Positions 38,115 to 47,337 of a stretch of DNA of 64,000 bases are shown here, piece by piece. Below the pieces are notes generated by a model. That model saw nothing but the letters and a program-made list of their open reading frames with translations. It did not search any database and was not told where the DNA came from. Each line of letters starts with the position of its first letter. The stretch's first letter is position 1. The DNA comes from Candidatus Wallbacteria bacterium (GTDB lineage Bacteria > Muiribacteriota > JAQTZZ01), in NCBI GenBank assembly GCA_028687545.1, contig JAQTZZ010000004.1, forward strand, positions 1 through 64,000, written 5' to 3'. A program made the translations under genes and the position numbers.

Positions 38115-39615
38115 GGATCAATCTCCTTTTCAAGACATCCAGAATCAATTTCCGCAAATCCGTGGTGGCTAGAGTCGAGACTGCGGCAGTGGTGAGGGAT
38201 GCAGCAGCCAGCCAGACAAATTCCAGAGGCTTGGACAAAGCTGCAGGAGTCATGAATCTGAAAGCTGTGACAGTGCCTGCTCCGCAGGCAAGCGGTAAAA
38301 TCAGGTCCCACAGATACCAGCGCCATTTTTCTCCGCACAGCAGACGGCGGTGCATGATATGAACCGGGACGATCAGATAGCCTATGTTCAGCGCAACCCA
38401 TGCCCCGGCTGCGCCGATTGCACCATAGCGGGAGGTGGCCCAGAATATGGCAGGGACAAGGATAATCATGGCTGCGATGTTGTTTTTTATGCCTAGACTC
38501 AGCCAGCCGTAAGCGACCTGGAGATTATAGGGGAAATGCAGCAGGCAGTTGATCATGGTGCCCAGGGCCAGCAGGGCAACCAGTGGCGCGATATCCAGCG
38601 CCAGCTTCGGGTTGCCTGTCCAGAGCGCCACCACCTGTTCCCCGAACACGATCAGGATCATTGCCGCTGAACCGACAAGCACGCTCACCATTTGAGCCCC
38701 GCAATGATAAACCCCGATCAGGCCTTTTTCGTTACCTGTCGTGATGAGGTCAGTCAGACGGGGAAAAAAGGCCTGGTCAATCGGGGATACTATATAGGTA
38801 AGGATGGAAACTACCGTGTTCGCGAGACAGTAGCAGCCGAATGCTTCCAGGCTCAGAAGCTTTGAGAGGATCACCTTGTCCACCTGAGTGAGCAGCAATG
38901 AGAGAAAGGTGATCGCAACCATTCCGGCAGCGAAGCGCCAGATGTTCAGGAGCGCAGATTTGGAAAATCTGGCCTGTAGAGGAGATTTGGGCAAGGCTCT
39001 GTACACTGCTGCCATGAAGATTGCGACTGTGGCGATGGAAATCAGCCCCTGCCAGATAAAAAAAGCTTTAATCGTCGGGGAAACCCAGACCAGGATCCCG
39101 ACAGCTCCCAGCCCCCGGACTGTAGCCATGAAACTCATTACTGCATTAAGCATCACCTGCCGCTGCAGGCCGACTATGCTGCTGCGATAGATGCCTTCCA
39201 CAAACCGCAGCGCAGTAACTATCCCCATCACGGCAAAGGCCTGTGCTACGGTTTCGACAGGAAGTTTTTCCGCCCGCAGCCAGCCTGAAGCCAGCCAGCC
39301 AGAGGCAGCCCAGATGGAGAGGGCGGTCACGCCTGCGATCGTGAATGCAATGACTTCAATGCTGCGCAGAAGATCGCGGATGGATTGAGAATCATGCCCA
39401 CCTCCTTTGAAGCGAGCCATTTCCCGGCTGAGAGTCGGGGTCATCCCCATGTCGAGCAGGGTCAGCCAGGCCTGCAGCATGGCAAAGATCCCGATCAGGC
39501 CATATGACTCCATGCCCAGATACTTGATGTAGAGCGGGACAAACAGCAGTCCCATCAGGGCTGTCCAGCCCTGGCCGAAATAATTGGCGATAATGTTTTT
39601 TTTAAGCAGAGTCAT
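38107..39615 (-). CDS. Wzx-like oligosaccharide flippase (MOP superfamily)
   Basis: A 502-residue polytopic protein with about 12-14 hydrophobic segments and the opening NIIANYFGQGWTALMGLLFVPLYIKYLGMESYGLIGIF typical in pattern of RfbX/Wzx proteins (quoted in parts: ANYFGQGWTALMGL, YLGMESYGL). It is expected to flip lipid-linked repeat units across the cytoplasmic membrane. A Wzy polymerase was not recognised in the window, so polymerisation may be encoded outside it or the glycan may be a single unit. Confidence 0.85.
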   Translation of the reverse strand: MTLLKKNIIANYFGQGWTALMGLLFVPLYIKYLGMESYGLIGIFAMLQAWLTLLDMGMTPTLSREMARFKGGGHDSQSIRDLLRSIEVIAFTIAGVTALSIWAASGWLASGWLRAEKLPVETVAQAFAVMGIVTALRFVEGIYRSSIVGLQRQVMLNAVMSFMATVRGLGAVGILVWVSPTIKAFFIWQGLISIATVAIFMAAVYRALPKSPLQARFSKSALLNIWRFAAGMVAITFLSLLLTQVDKVILSKLLSLEAFGCYCLANTVVSILTYIVSPIDQAFFPRLTDLITTGNEKGLIGVYHCGAQMVSVLVGSAAMILIVFGEQVVALWTGNPKLALDIAPLVALLALGTMINCLLHFPYNLQVAYGWLSLGIKNNIAAMIILVPAIFWATSRYGAIGAAGAWVALNIGYLIVPVHIMHRRLLCGEKWRWYLWDLILPLACGAGTVTAFRFMTPAALSKPLEFVWLAAASLTTAAVSTLATTDLRKLILDVLKRRLIHV

Positions 39616-39631
39616 CTGAAATTCCGATTAT

Positions 39632-40966
39632 TCACTCCATCTTCTCAAGATCACACCATAACTTCAAATAGCCGTCTTCAGGGAAAAAATAATGATAGTG
39701 ATGGGGATTTCCCCTGGTATCAGACCTCCACAAAGGAGAAGTCCCATATAGCTTTCTGATGGATTCGGCAGCCGCTTTTTTCTCTGATTCCGTCTCTGCA
39801 TTCAAACTGGCCTGGAATTCCAATCCGGATTCGCCCAGTGACTCTAAAAAGACATGTGCCGGGGATACGGTTTTTCCTGCGTATCTGCCGGTCCATTCTC
39901 TTTTGGTTTTCGGAAGGTTCAGCACCTGATTGAAAGCGTCATCCCAGCTGTCCACCATCTTTTCCAGGGAAAATCTGCGCCTGGCAGCGGCTCTTGCATT
40001 GTCGGACAGTTTTCTGCGCAAATCAGGGTTCAGGTATAATTCTTCAATCGCAGCTGCGTATGATTCTTCGCCTGCCGCGACTATCCCGGTCACATGGTCG
40101 TCAACAATGTAGCGTTCAGTCATGTTCGAAAGAACTACAGGCGGTACGCCCGCTGCCATGCTTTCGCAGAGGGACTGCTCGCAAGTGCCGTAATGATACG
40201 GCGCAAGAGGATAGCCGAACACGTCAAATTCTGACAGATACTGATTGATGCTGCCGACATAGCCTGTAAAAGTAAAGCGCTTTCCCATTTCATACTGCAG
40301 GGATTCTTCCTGAATCTTCCGTTCACTCGGTCCGCCAACGATCACAAAATGAACATCAGGTATCTTCACCAGGCTGCTCATTTTTAAAAAGCCAGGGTGC
40401 ATTTTGCTGTAATCGACTGTGCCGATATAACCGATTCTGTATCCTGAATGAGGTTTCGGCATGATTGAGGCGACATGCTCGATGCCGCCGGTTGACCAGA
40501 TTACCCGCAAGGCCTTCTGCCGTGCGTCAGGCAGTTTTTTTACTTCCTGAGTGTCTCTGCTGAAAGGCGATGTGAACACGAAAAGATCAGGATAGTTGAG
40601 CGCAGGCCTGCTGAACACATACGGAGCGTGAAATCCTGAGATGTGGCTCCAGAAAATGATCCGTGCGGGAGGCAGGGATTCACGCACCAGAAATGCATTT
40701 AAAAGAGGATGATTCCACCAGTGAACCAGGACAATGTCCGCTTTTTCAACCTCAGCCATAATTCCATCGTGATTGGAGGACATCTTGTCTGACAGGGAAA
40801 ATCCAGAGACCTGCGCAGCAAGAATCGCTTTTTCGTTCGCATATTCGAGGCAGATGACTTTGTGGGAAAAACCGGTTCCTTTAACTTTTTCGAGGTAATT
40901 CAGAAGAACTCTCCCCACACCTCCGCCTAGATGTGGAGTTATGTGCAGGATTTTTATCTCTTTCAT
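39632..40966 (-). CDS. Glycosyltransferase family 4
   Basis: A 444-residue GT-B enzyme: KILHITPHLGGGVGRVLLNY at the N-terminus, donor-site segments YRIGYIGTVDYSKMHPGFLK, VFGYPLAPYHYGTCEQSLCESMAAGVPPV (quoted only in part here: CEQSLCESMAAG) and RRRFSLEKMVDSWD. A C-terminal extension of about 75 residues ends in HHYHYFFPEDGYLKLW. It is predicted to add one sugar of the repeat unit. It sits 16 bp from wzx and 19 bp from the CmcI-type gene. Confidence 0.83.
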   Translation of the reverse strand: MKEIKILHITPHLGGGVGRVLLNYLEKVKGTGFSHKVICLEYANEKAILAAQVSGFSLSDKMSSNHDGIMAEVEKADIVLVHWWNHPLLNAFLVRESLPPARIIFWSHISGFHAPYVFSRPALNYPDLFVFTSPFSRDTQEVKKLPDARQKALRVIWSTGGIEHVASIMPKPHSGYRIGYIGTVDYSKMHPGFLKMSSLVKIPDVHFVIVGGPSERKIQEESLQYEMGKRFTFTGYVGSINQYLSEFDVFGYPLAPYHYGTCEQSLCESMAAGVPPVVLSNMTERYIVDDHVTGIVAAGEESYAAAIEELYLNPDLRRKLSDNARAAARRRFSLEKMVDSWDDAFNQVLNLPKTKREWTGRYAGKTVSPAHVFLESLGESGLEFQASLNAETESEKKAAAESIRKLYGTSPLWRSDTRGNPHHYHYFFPEDGYLKLWCDLEKME

Positions 40967-40985
40967 TTCCGCCTGCGCCCAGTCC

Positions 40986-41753
40986 TCATATTTTCACCCG
41001 TTTCAGATATCCGTCCGGCGAACCGGTCAGGACCAGCTTGGAATCTATTGTTTTATCGATTACAAAATCATGATTTTCGGTTAAATATTGCCTGACTGCG
41101 GTTTTTGGGTTGTTGCCTTTTTTCCAGGGCCGGTTGGCAGTCATGTATTCAGGCGCGTCTTCAATCACAGTGTCTCCCACCATGCAGTAACTGCCGAGAC
41201 TTACCAGAGGCGCATATGCCCTTAGTTCGGCCAGGACATGATCATGGGTATGGTTGCTGTCCAGGCAGACCAGCACTCTTTTTTTCTTAGCTGCAAACTC
41301 TTTCACTTTCGCGATGATCTGTCCATCGCTGCTTGACCCTTCCAGCATGGTGATCATCCTGCTGAGCGGGTGGGCTTTGAGAGCGGCCTTGTTATGGGCT
41401 CGGATCTCAATATCGATCCCCAGCACCTGCCCGTTCTCGATCAGACCGCACGCTTCAAGAATCGCCAGCATCGAAGCGCTGAAAACCAGAGACCCGCCCC
41501 AGGCGATCCCGGTTTCTATGATGAGGTCAGGCTTTGCTTCCCAGATGATTTCCTGCAGGGCCTGCAGATCCTGCGGGATTTGAATTATGGGTACGCCCAG
41601 CCAGAAAAAATTGAACACATAATTGGTCTTGCCGACGCCGATCTGCTCGAAAAATGCCCGGGATGCATCCTGAAGAGGTTTGTTGTCTTGATAAGTTGCG
41701 GTTCTCTCGATCGCTTCCTCACGAAACTGCTCAATCGGATTTTTCAATTTCAC
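40986..41753 (-). CDS. CmcI-family (cephalosporin hydroxylase-type) methyltransferase
   Basis: A 255-residue protein with LIIETGIAWGGSLVFSASML (SAM loop), VLGIDIEIRAHNKAALKAHP, and VLVCLDSNHTHDHVLAELRA. This is the CmcI/rhamnosyl O-methyltransferase family, despite the family name. Members in glycan loci methylate sugar hydroxyls with a metal ion bound by acidic residues. It is one of at least six methyltransferase-like genes in 33382-46304. Confidence 0.82.
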   Translation of the reverse strand: MKLKNPIEQFREEAIERTATYQDNKPLQDASRAFFEQIGVGKTNYVFNFFWLGVPIIQIPQDLQALQEIIWEAKPDLIIETGIAWGGSLVFSASMLAILEACGLIENGQVLGIDIEIRAHNKAALKAHPLSRMITMLEGSSSDGQIIAKVKEFAAKKKRVLVCLDSNHTHDHVLAELRAYAPLVSLGSYCMVGDTVIEDAPEYMTANRPWKKGNNPKTAVRQYLTENHDFVIDKTIDSKLVLTGSPDGYLKRVKI

Positions 41754-41777
41754 TTTCCTCCATCAGCTCTCTTTTGC

Positions 41778-42884
41778 TCAGCAATAACAGTACAGCACAA
41801 AATCGCCAAATATCGGCGCGTGCAGCCTTAGGCTGAATTTATACTCAGGCACCAGGCTCCGCACAAACTCGGCCACTTCGATCAGATCGCTCGGGTAATG
41901 GTACACGCAGATGGCCAGTTTAGGTTTGAAGCGGCTGATCGTCGCCTGCGCCCCTTTGAGAAGCTCCATTTCCATGCCTTCAACATCGGCTTTGATGAAT
42001 GTGACAGGCTTGCCTTTTAAAAATGAATCCAGAGCATAGACTTCGATGCTGTCTGAATTGTGCTTATCAAGATCTTCTGCAGTCAATCCGTGCCTGAGCG
42101 GTGAATCATCTACGAAAGAAAACATCCGGCGTCCATTCTGATCTGCAAGTCCAGCCCTGACTGCGGTTATATAATCTTCCCCTATCGCCCACTCGGATTT
42201 AAGCCTGGAAATTCTCTGCTCCATTGCCTGGAACTGCCTGCTGCCCGGTTCAAAAGCGTAGAGATGCCTGAAAGTACCTAGATTCTCCCAGAAGAAGCGC
42301 TCAACCGTATCCCCGACAAAAGCGCCTGCGTCGACAAAAATTTCATCGAAGTTACCGCTGAATTCCGGCAGAGCGAAATACATGTCTTTTTCCATCACAG
42401 AGAGACAACTGTCCAGCGAACTTGTCAGCATTGCAGTCAGAATCGCGTTGTAAGTCTCAACTGATTTTCCGTCAGTGAAGAAGTTGTCCCGCACAAAGCT
42501 GAACTTATGATAATTCCTGACAACATAGTACCCATCGAAAGAGATCAGGTTGTAATTTTGACCGGCCATGGCGCTTTGAACGCTTTTCACCGCATGCCTG
42601 GCTGCGATGAAAATCGAGGGTGTTGAGGCTGCTGCCGGGTCAGTCGGCAGTATCACAGGGATTCCATGGATTTTAGTGCCGGTTTTCTTTTGATCTCTGT
42701 CAATGAAGTGAGTTACAGTCGCTCCAATGGATTGAAGATAAGAAACCGCCCAGGTTCCCACAAACCCGGCTCCATAGATTGCGACTCCGCGGCTGAAATC
42801 TTTTTCTACTTCCAGAGCGAGAGGCGTCATCCGCTTCACCAGCAAATCAACTGAAGCTGTTTTATACAATGTTTCAGGCAGCAT
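41778..42884 (-). CDS. FkbM methyltransferase with N-terminal Rossmann-like domain
   Basis: A 368-residue protein with two parts. Residues about 25-115 form a nucleotide-binding-like domain (VAIYGAGFVGTWAVSYLQ, HFIDRDQKKTGTKIHGIPV), which resembles regulatory or sugar-binding modules of C-methyltransferases. The C-terminal part is FkbM-like (IFVDAGAFVGDTVERFF, YAFEPGSRQFQAM, FIKADVEGMEMELLKGA). The same architecture recurs at 45114-46304. An O-methyl transfer on the glycan is the likely role. Confidence 0.8.
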   Translation of the reverse strand: MLPETLYKTASVDLLVKRMTPLALEVEKDFSRGVAIYGAGFVGTWAVSYLQSIGATVTHFIDRDQKKTGTKIHGIPVILPTDPAAASTPSIFIAARHAVKSVQSAMAGQNYNLISFDGYYVVRNYHKFSFVRDNFFTDGKSVETYNAILTAMLTSSLDSCLSVMEKDMYFALPEFSGNFDEIFVDAGAFVGDTVERFFWENLGTFRHLYAFEPGSRQFQAMEQRISRLKSEWAIGEDYITAVRAGLADQNGRRMFSFVDDSPLRHGLTAEDLDKHNSDSIEVYALDSFLKGKPVTFIKADVEGMEMELLKGAQATISRFKPKLAICVYHYPSDLIEVAEFVRSLVPEYKFSLRLHAPIFGDFVLYCYC

Positions 42885-42902
42885 CTGTCTCCTCCCTGTT
42901 AC

Positions 42903-44087
42903 TCATCTCAAGCGAATAATTGCCTCTTTGGGCCAGCCAAGCAAAAGCGCAGCCTGTTCGATTTCAGCTCCGAACAGATAAGGAGCGACTATCAATGTCC
43001 CGTTTCTGGGAACTGCCGCAGGATCTACGACAGGAGTCCCTTTGTAAGTGCATTTCTGCTTGATCCTGCTTGAATCACATAATCTGAATTGCTGTAAATT
43101 CATCAAAGGCAGCAAGCTGAAAAGCTCAGCCGAACATCCCCAGAATGTCGGGAGCGAAATCCGTGAGCAGAATTTCTGAACTTTCAGCGCCTGGGTCTTC
43201 AATTCTTCTTTTGACCGGACAGTGAATGAGGCGATCTGCCTTTTGCATTTGCCCGTGCTTTTCTTCCGGCCTCCCTTGCGTGCCAGTATGATCAGCGAAG
43301 GATAGGAAAATTCAGGGGTTGGCAGCATGTTTCTGCTGATGCTGATGGTGTTGAAGCCATTCCTGCCTAACGCATTGCAGATAGAGTCAGGCGAATAATG
43401 ATAAACATGTTCTCTGATGCTCAGCCAGAAAGCAGAACCGATCGGATAGTCTTTGTATTTTTCCGCATCAGGGACCTCGATCATCAGATAACCTGTCCTC
43501 GACAACACGCGGAAAGCTTCTTCCAGCACTTTATTTAAAGCTACTATGTGTTCCAGCACGTGAAAATAAGTTAAAAGAGACTGCGATCCGTCGGCAAAGG
43601 GGAGCGAGACTGCCTGGCCCTCTAAGAAATCAATCCGTTTGCCACGTGTTCCGGCAGATTCGTCTAAACCGGGAATGCTTTTAAGGTCAATGTCGACACC
43701 CTGGCAATGGCCTTGCCAGTTGTTTTTTTTCAGCCAGATCAGAAACCCGCCCCTGCCGCAGCCGATGTCTGTGACTGGGGTATCAGACAAGCCGGAATCT
43801 GAGAGGATCTCTGTATAGCATTTGAATTTTGTGATGTTTTCCGGAGCCAGGATGTTGAAATGGGTTTTTTCAAAATACGAGCATTCATTGGCATAAAAAT
43901 GAGCCAGGTCCTGATCTTTAATGTTTGAATTATAGACCAGTCCGCAATCCGGGCATTCAAACAGTCGGGCCGTGTAATTGAAGATGGAATCATTCAATCC
44001 GCTGTATTCCCAGTCCAGGAGATAGCGGGAATTTCCTTCACAGGCCGGGCATTTCAGAATCAGCTCGCAAGCGCTCATGGCCGGCAT
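42903..44087 (-). CDS. Zinc-binding class I methyltransferase (C-methyltransferase-like layout)
   Basis: A 394-residue protein. The N-terminus has two CxxC pairs (LKCPACEG and LFECPDCGLVYNS) that would bind zinc. The SAM domain includes DIGCGRGGFLIWLKKNNW and LTYFHVLEHIVALNKVLEEA. The last about 110 residues (FWGCSAELFSLL, RLCDSSRIKQKCTYKGTPVV) resemble the C-terminal Rossmann-like domain of deoxysugar C-methyltransferases. The usual catalytic details cannot be confirmed by eye. Its start overlaps the radical SAM gene stop by 13 bp. Confidence 0.78.
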   Translation of the reverse strand: MPAMSACELILKCPACEGNSRYLLDWEYSGLNDSIFNYTARLFECPDCGLVYNSNIKDQDLAHFYANECSYFEKTHFNILAPENITKFKCYTEILSDSGLSDTPVTDIGCGRGGFLIWLKKNNWQGHCQGVDIDLKSIPGLDESAGTRGKRIDFLEGQAVSLPFADGSQSLLTYFHVLEHIVALNKVLEEAFRVLSRTGYLMIEVPDAEKYKDYPIGSAFWLSIREHVYHYSPDSICNALGRNGFNTISISRNMLPTPEFSYPSLIILARKGGRKKSTGKCKRQIASFTVRSKEELKTQALKVQKFCSRISLPTFWGCSAELFSLLPLMNLQQFRLCDSSRIKQKCTYKGTPVVDPAAVPRNGTLIVAPYLFGAEIEQAALLLGWPKEAIIRLR

Positions 44088-45109
44088 TCCTTTTCATAAC
44101 CGCCGAATTTCTGCAACAGCATCTCCCTGTAGGAATCAATGTTGTCCACCTGGCAGTAATGCAGATGCCCGCAACTGCTGCAGATGGCGTTATCGCAACG
44201 CTTGCCCTCAAGATGCTGCCTCCGCAGGGCATTGAATCTTTCCGAATGCCAGATGTTTTTCAGCGATTCTGATCCGGCATCGCCCACAATCAGTTTCTGC
44301 GCCCAGTCAGGGCAGCAGGCACTGATCGTGCCGTCCGCGTTCACAGCAGCAGCATAGAAAATATAGGAACAGGTATCTTTTTTCTGCAAGGCCTGCTTAT
44401 ATTGCCCTTCTGCTTCGGCTATTTTAATGCCTGAATGCTCCTCAATATCAAAAAAAGGCCAGATCGGTGCAATGTCTTCAATGAAAATGCGGTCGCAGAA
44501 ATTCCCGAAAGTATTGAAGAATTCCTTCTTCTGATCTTCGCTCAGATAATTTCCCGGTATCTTGATCGTCACTTCGCAGTTTCCCCGATTCGGATAGAGC
44601 CACTGGATATTCTCCACCAGTTTTTCGAAGTCGATCTCGAATCCGGCATACTTGAGATACTGCTCCCTGTTCATGCCTTCCACAGAGATGTTCAACCTGT
44701 CCAGGCCTGCTTCAATCAGCCGGCTCATGTTTTCGTGCGTAAAAAGAGATCCGTTGGTAGCGAGATCAATGTGTTCCACAGTTCCGCTCTGTTTGGCGCA
44801 ACAGATCATTTCAGAAAGATTCCTGTTGAGCAGCGGTTCCCCGATTTTATTCAGGCGCAGGACTTTGACAGGCTTCTCAAATTCGGCGAGATCGTGGATC
44901 ACCTTTTTGAACAGTTCAAGGCTCATCACACTTCTTGGATAGCCTGATTTGCTGATCATGTCCTTATGCCCGGACGGACAGAACAGGCAATGGAAATTGC
45001 AGGCGCTGGACGGATCCAGGTAAAGCAGGAACGGGGTCTCTAGAGGAATCACATCCTGCAGAGGGACATGTTTTTCCAGATCCAGTTTTGATTTTAGCTG
45101 CGCTTTCAT
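44075..45109 (-). CDS. Radical SAM/SPASM protein
   Basis: About 344 residues from ATG 45109, chosen because it aligns with the start of the paralogue at 47311 (MKA-K-K-DL). The radical SAM cluster motif CxxxCxxC is at C37, C41 and C44 (CNFHCLFC). The C-terminal SPASM region has many cysteines (CSYIFYAA, SACCPDW, CDNAICSSCGHLHYC) that could bind one or two extra Fe-S clusters. SPASM proteins modify peptides or sugars through radical chemistry; beside glycan genes, a sugar dehydrogenation or epimerisation is possible. No precursor peptide was seen. Confidence 0.85.
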   Translation of the reverse strand: MKAQLKSKLDLEKHVPLQDVIPLETPFLLYLDPSSACNFHCLFCPSGHKDMISKSGYPRSVMSLELFKKVIHDLAEFEKPVKVLRLNKIGEPLLNRNLSEMICCAKQSGTVEHIDLATNGSLFTHENMSRLIEAGLDRLNISVEGMNREQYLKYAGFEIDFEKLVENIQWLYPNRGNCEVTIKIPGNYLSEDQKKEFFNTFGNFCDRIFIEDIAPIWPFFDIEEHSGIKIAEAEGQYKQALQKKDTCSYIFYAAAVNADGTISACCPDWAQKLIVGDAGSESLKNIWHSERFNALRRQHLEGKRCDNAICSSCGHLHYCQVDNIDSYREMLLQKFGGYEKECRP

Positions 45110-45113
45110 CAGT

Positions 45114-46304
45114 TTATTTCTCCTCTGATTTGTTGCTGCGCTCGACCGGAACAGCATAAAACACAGCCCCTGTCCCGCCCCATGAATGCAATCTGAAATA
45201 ATATTCATAATCCATAGTGTTGCTCATCACAAACTGCGGTGTGGCAAGCACTCCGTCTGAATTATGATAAACAGTTGCTGCCACAATCGGGCGGTACCTC
45301 CGGATTGTATCTGTTGCGCCTTTCAATGCTGCCAGCTCTCCGCCTTCCAGATGCATTTTAATCAAAGTGGCACTGAGATTCAAACTGTCCAGTCTGACTG
45401 TCTCAACCAGATCAAGGCCATTTTTACTTAATTTCGATGCAAAATCAAATCCCTGGCAGAACTTTTCTCTGCCGTTCCTGTCGCTCAGGCCGCATTTGAT
45501 GAAATTGAGATTTGCAACATGATTCAAGTTAGCCTTAAGCAGCTCGAAATTAATGCCGTCAGGTTCAATTGCAGAGATCTCTCTGTATTTATTGCGGACT
45601 GTTTTTAAGAATTTTTCCGTGACAGATCCCTGATGCGCCCCGCAATCCACAAAAACCTCGTCTTCCCTCAGTACACCGGTGATTTCCCGGATGAAAAAGC
45701 GATTGTCATTGTTTATTTCCAGATTAAATAATAATTCTATCCTTAGTTTCCTCCAGGCCAGAAATTGAAGATAATGCAGCCTGGAAGCATCATCAGCAAA
45801 AGCAGAAAAAACTGTTCTGACAGACTCCCGGTCACTCTGGTTTACTTTACCCAGAAACCAGCCATTGCTGATCGGGTAACGACAGGAATACGCTTCACTG
45901 ACATCGTAAAATAAAGCAATGTCTTCCCAGCCTGTGGCTTTGAGTTCATCCCGCAGAGCGATCAGCGGGATTGTTACAATACAGATTACAAGCAATGAGT
46001 TTTTCTTATCTGCCGCACTTACCTGATCCGGATGGATCACACTGGTATCCTGCCAGAATTTGTCTGTTTTACAGGCGGCTGCATTTTTATCCACTACATA
46101 TGAAAACTGCAGGTTCAAATGGTTAAAAAACTTTTTAGCCATTTTGCCAAGTTTCCCTGCACCATAAAGTACAACCGGCTTATCTACCTTCCGCGGTTTA
46201 AGCTCAGGATCTGCTGTCAGGATGCTTTCCAGGAGATTTTCAGTCCGGCAAAGAGCAGGGGTTACTGCGCTGTACGGCTTTAAACGCAGCGCATTCCTGC
46301 TCAT
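45114..46304 (-). CDS. FkbM methyltransferase with N-terminal Rossmann-like domain
   Basis: A 396-residue protein with the same two-part design as the gene at 41778: an N-terminal domain (VVLYGAGKLGKMAKKFFNH, VVDKNAAACKTDKFW) and a C-terminal FkbM domain (VFVDCGAHQGSVTEKFL, AIEPDGINFELLKAN, IKMHLEGGELAALKGA). It lies between the two radical SAM genes: it overlaps the stop of the first (46301) by 4 bp and ends 4 bp before the second. It probably methylates a sugar altered by the neighbouring radical SAM enzyme. Confidence 0.8.
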   Translation of the reverse strand: MSRNALRLKPYSAVTPALCRTENLLESILTADPELKPRKVDKPVVLYGAGKLGKMAKKFFNHLNLQFSYVVDKNAAACKTDKFWQDTSVIHPDQVSAADKKNSLLVICIVTIPLIALRDELKATGWEDIALFYDVSEAYSCRYPISNGWFLGKVNQSDRESVRTVFSAFADDASRLHYLQFLAWRKLRIELLFNLEINNDNRFFIREITGVLREDEVFVDCGAHQGSVTEKFLKTVRNKYREISAIEPDGINFELLKANLNHVANLNFIKCGLSDRNGREKFCQGFDFASKLSKNGLDLVETVRLDSLNLSATLIKMHLEGGELAALKGATDTIRRYRPIVAATVYHNSDGVLATPQFVMSNTMDYEYYFRLHSWGGTGAVFYAVPVERSNKSEEK

Positions 46305-47311
46305 TTATCTCTCAATTTATCAAGCAGCATCTCTGCAAATTCATCGATGTCATCCGGCTGGCCGTGCGAGAGCTGGCCGCATTCACAGCACACCTGATGG
46401 CTTTTCCGTTTTTTCGAGAGAAACATTCTCTGATATTCTCTCAGCCTCTCTCCTGACCAGATGCCTGTTACTCTTTCGGTTTTCGCGTTTCCGACAATCA
46501 ATTTTCTGGACCAGTCCAGAAAGCAGATACTGGCAGTGCCGTCTGAATTGATTGAGAATGAATAGAAAACATAGGGACAGACCAGCACTTCCTTTATTTT
46601 CTGGCCATAGATCCCGTATTCCTGATTGACCTCCACACCTTTAAGCTCGAATTCAGGCCAGCAGGACATGATATGCTCGATGTAAACTCCGTCAGCGATA
46701 TCCCCGAATATCTCATAAAACCTGGTTTTGTCATCTTCTGACAGGATGTCGCCGTTGATTTTGACGATGATCTCACAGTTTTTTTTATGCTCGTAAAGAT
46801 GTCGGATGTTCTCCACCAGCTTTTCAAAATCGACTTTGCACTTGGAAAATTCCCTGTACTGCTCAGCATTGATGCCTTCAATGGAAATATTGATCCGATC
46901 AAGGCCTGCCTCGATGATTTCAATGTTTCTGGCTGGATTCAATAAGACCGCATTGGTGGTAGTGTCGATCCTGTCTGCGCATTTCGATCTTTTCGCATAA
47001 CCGACCATTTCTGCAAATCTCGGATTGAGCAAGGGTTCGCCGTCTTTATAGAGGCGCAGCACTTTGATCGGTTTTTCAAACCCGCAGATATCGTCTATGA
47101 TTTTTTGATAGAGTTTAAAATCCATTGCTCCGTGGTTCCGGCCCAGGGTCTTTTTCATCAGGTCCCTGTCGCCTGTCGGGCAGAATTTGCACTGGAAATT
47201 ACAGGTGTCAGCAGGGTCGACATTGATGATAAAGGGAACGCTTAAAGGGATCACAGTCTCTAATTTCGTTCTGTTTACAAGATCGATCCGGGGTTTTATC
47301 TTTGCTTTCAT
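46301..47311 (-). CDS. Radical SAM/SPASM protein (paralogue of 44075-45109)
   Basis: A 336-residue protein with CxxxCxxC at C37, C41 and C44 (CNFQCKFC), exactly the same positions as in its paralogue, followed by KVLRLYKDGEPLLNPRF and GLDRINISIEGINAEQYREF. The SPASM region has fewer cysteines (CPYVFYSF, ASICFLDW, CCECGQL) than the paralogue. The two copies separated by an FkbM gene suggest a duplicated two-gene module, with later divergence of the auxiliary-cluster region. Confidence 0.85.
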   Translation of the reverse strand: MKAKIKPRIDLVNRTKLETVIPLSVPFIINVDPADTCNFQCKFCPTGDRDLMKKTLGRNHGAMDFKLYQKIIDDICGFEKPIKVLRLYKDGEPLLNPRFAEMVGYAKRSKCADRIDTTTNAVLLNPARNIEIIEAGLDRINISIEGINAEQYREFSKCKVDFEKLVENIRHLYEHKKNCEIIVKINGDILSEDDKTRFYEIFGDIADGVYIEHIMSCWPEFELKGVEVNQEYGIYGQKIKEVLVCPYVFYSFSINSDGTASICFLDWSRKLIVGNAKTERVTGIWSGERLREYQRMFLSKKRKSHQVCCECGQLSHGQPDDIDEFAEMLLDKLRDK

Positions 47312-47337
47312 TTATCGCGCTCAAATCCCAGCTGTAA

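Noticed and set aside
44075-45208. Longer start for the first radical SAM gene at 45208
   Set aside because: The extra 33 residues lie inside the upstream FkbM gene, are not conserved in the paralogue and put the start far from its equivalent at 47311.
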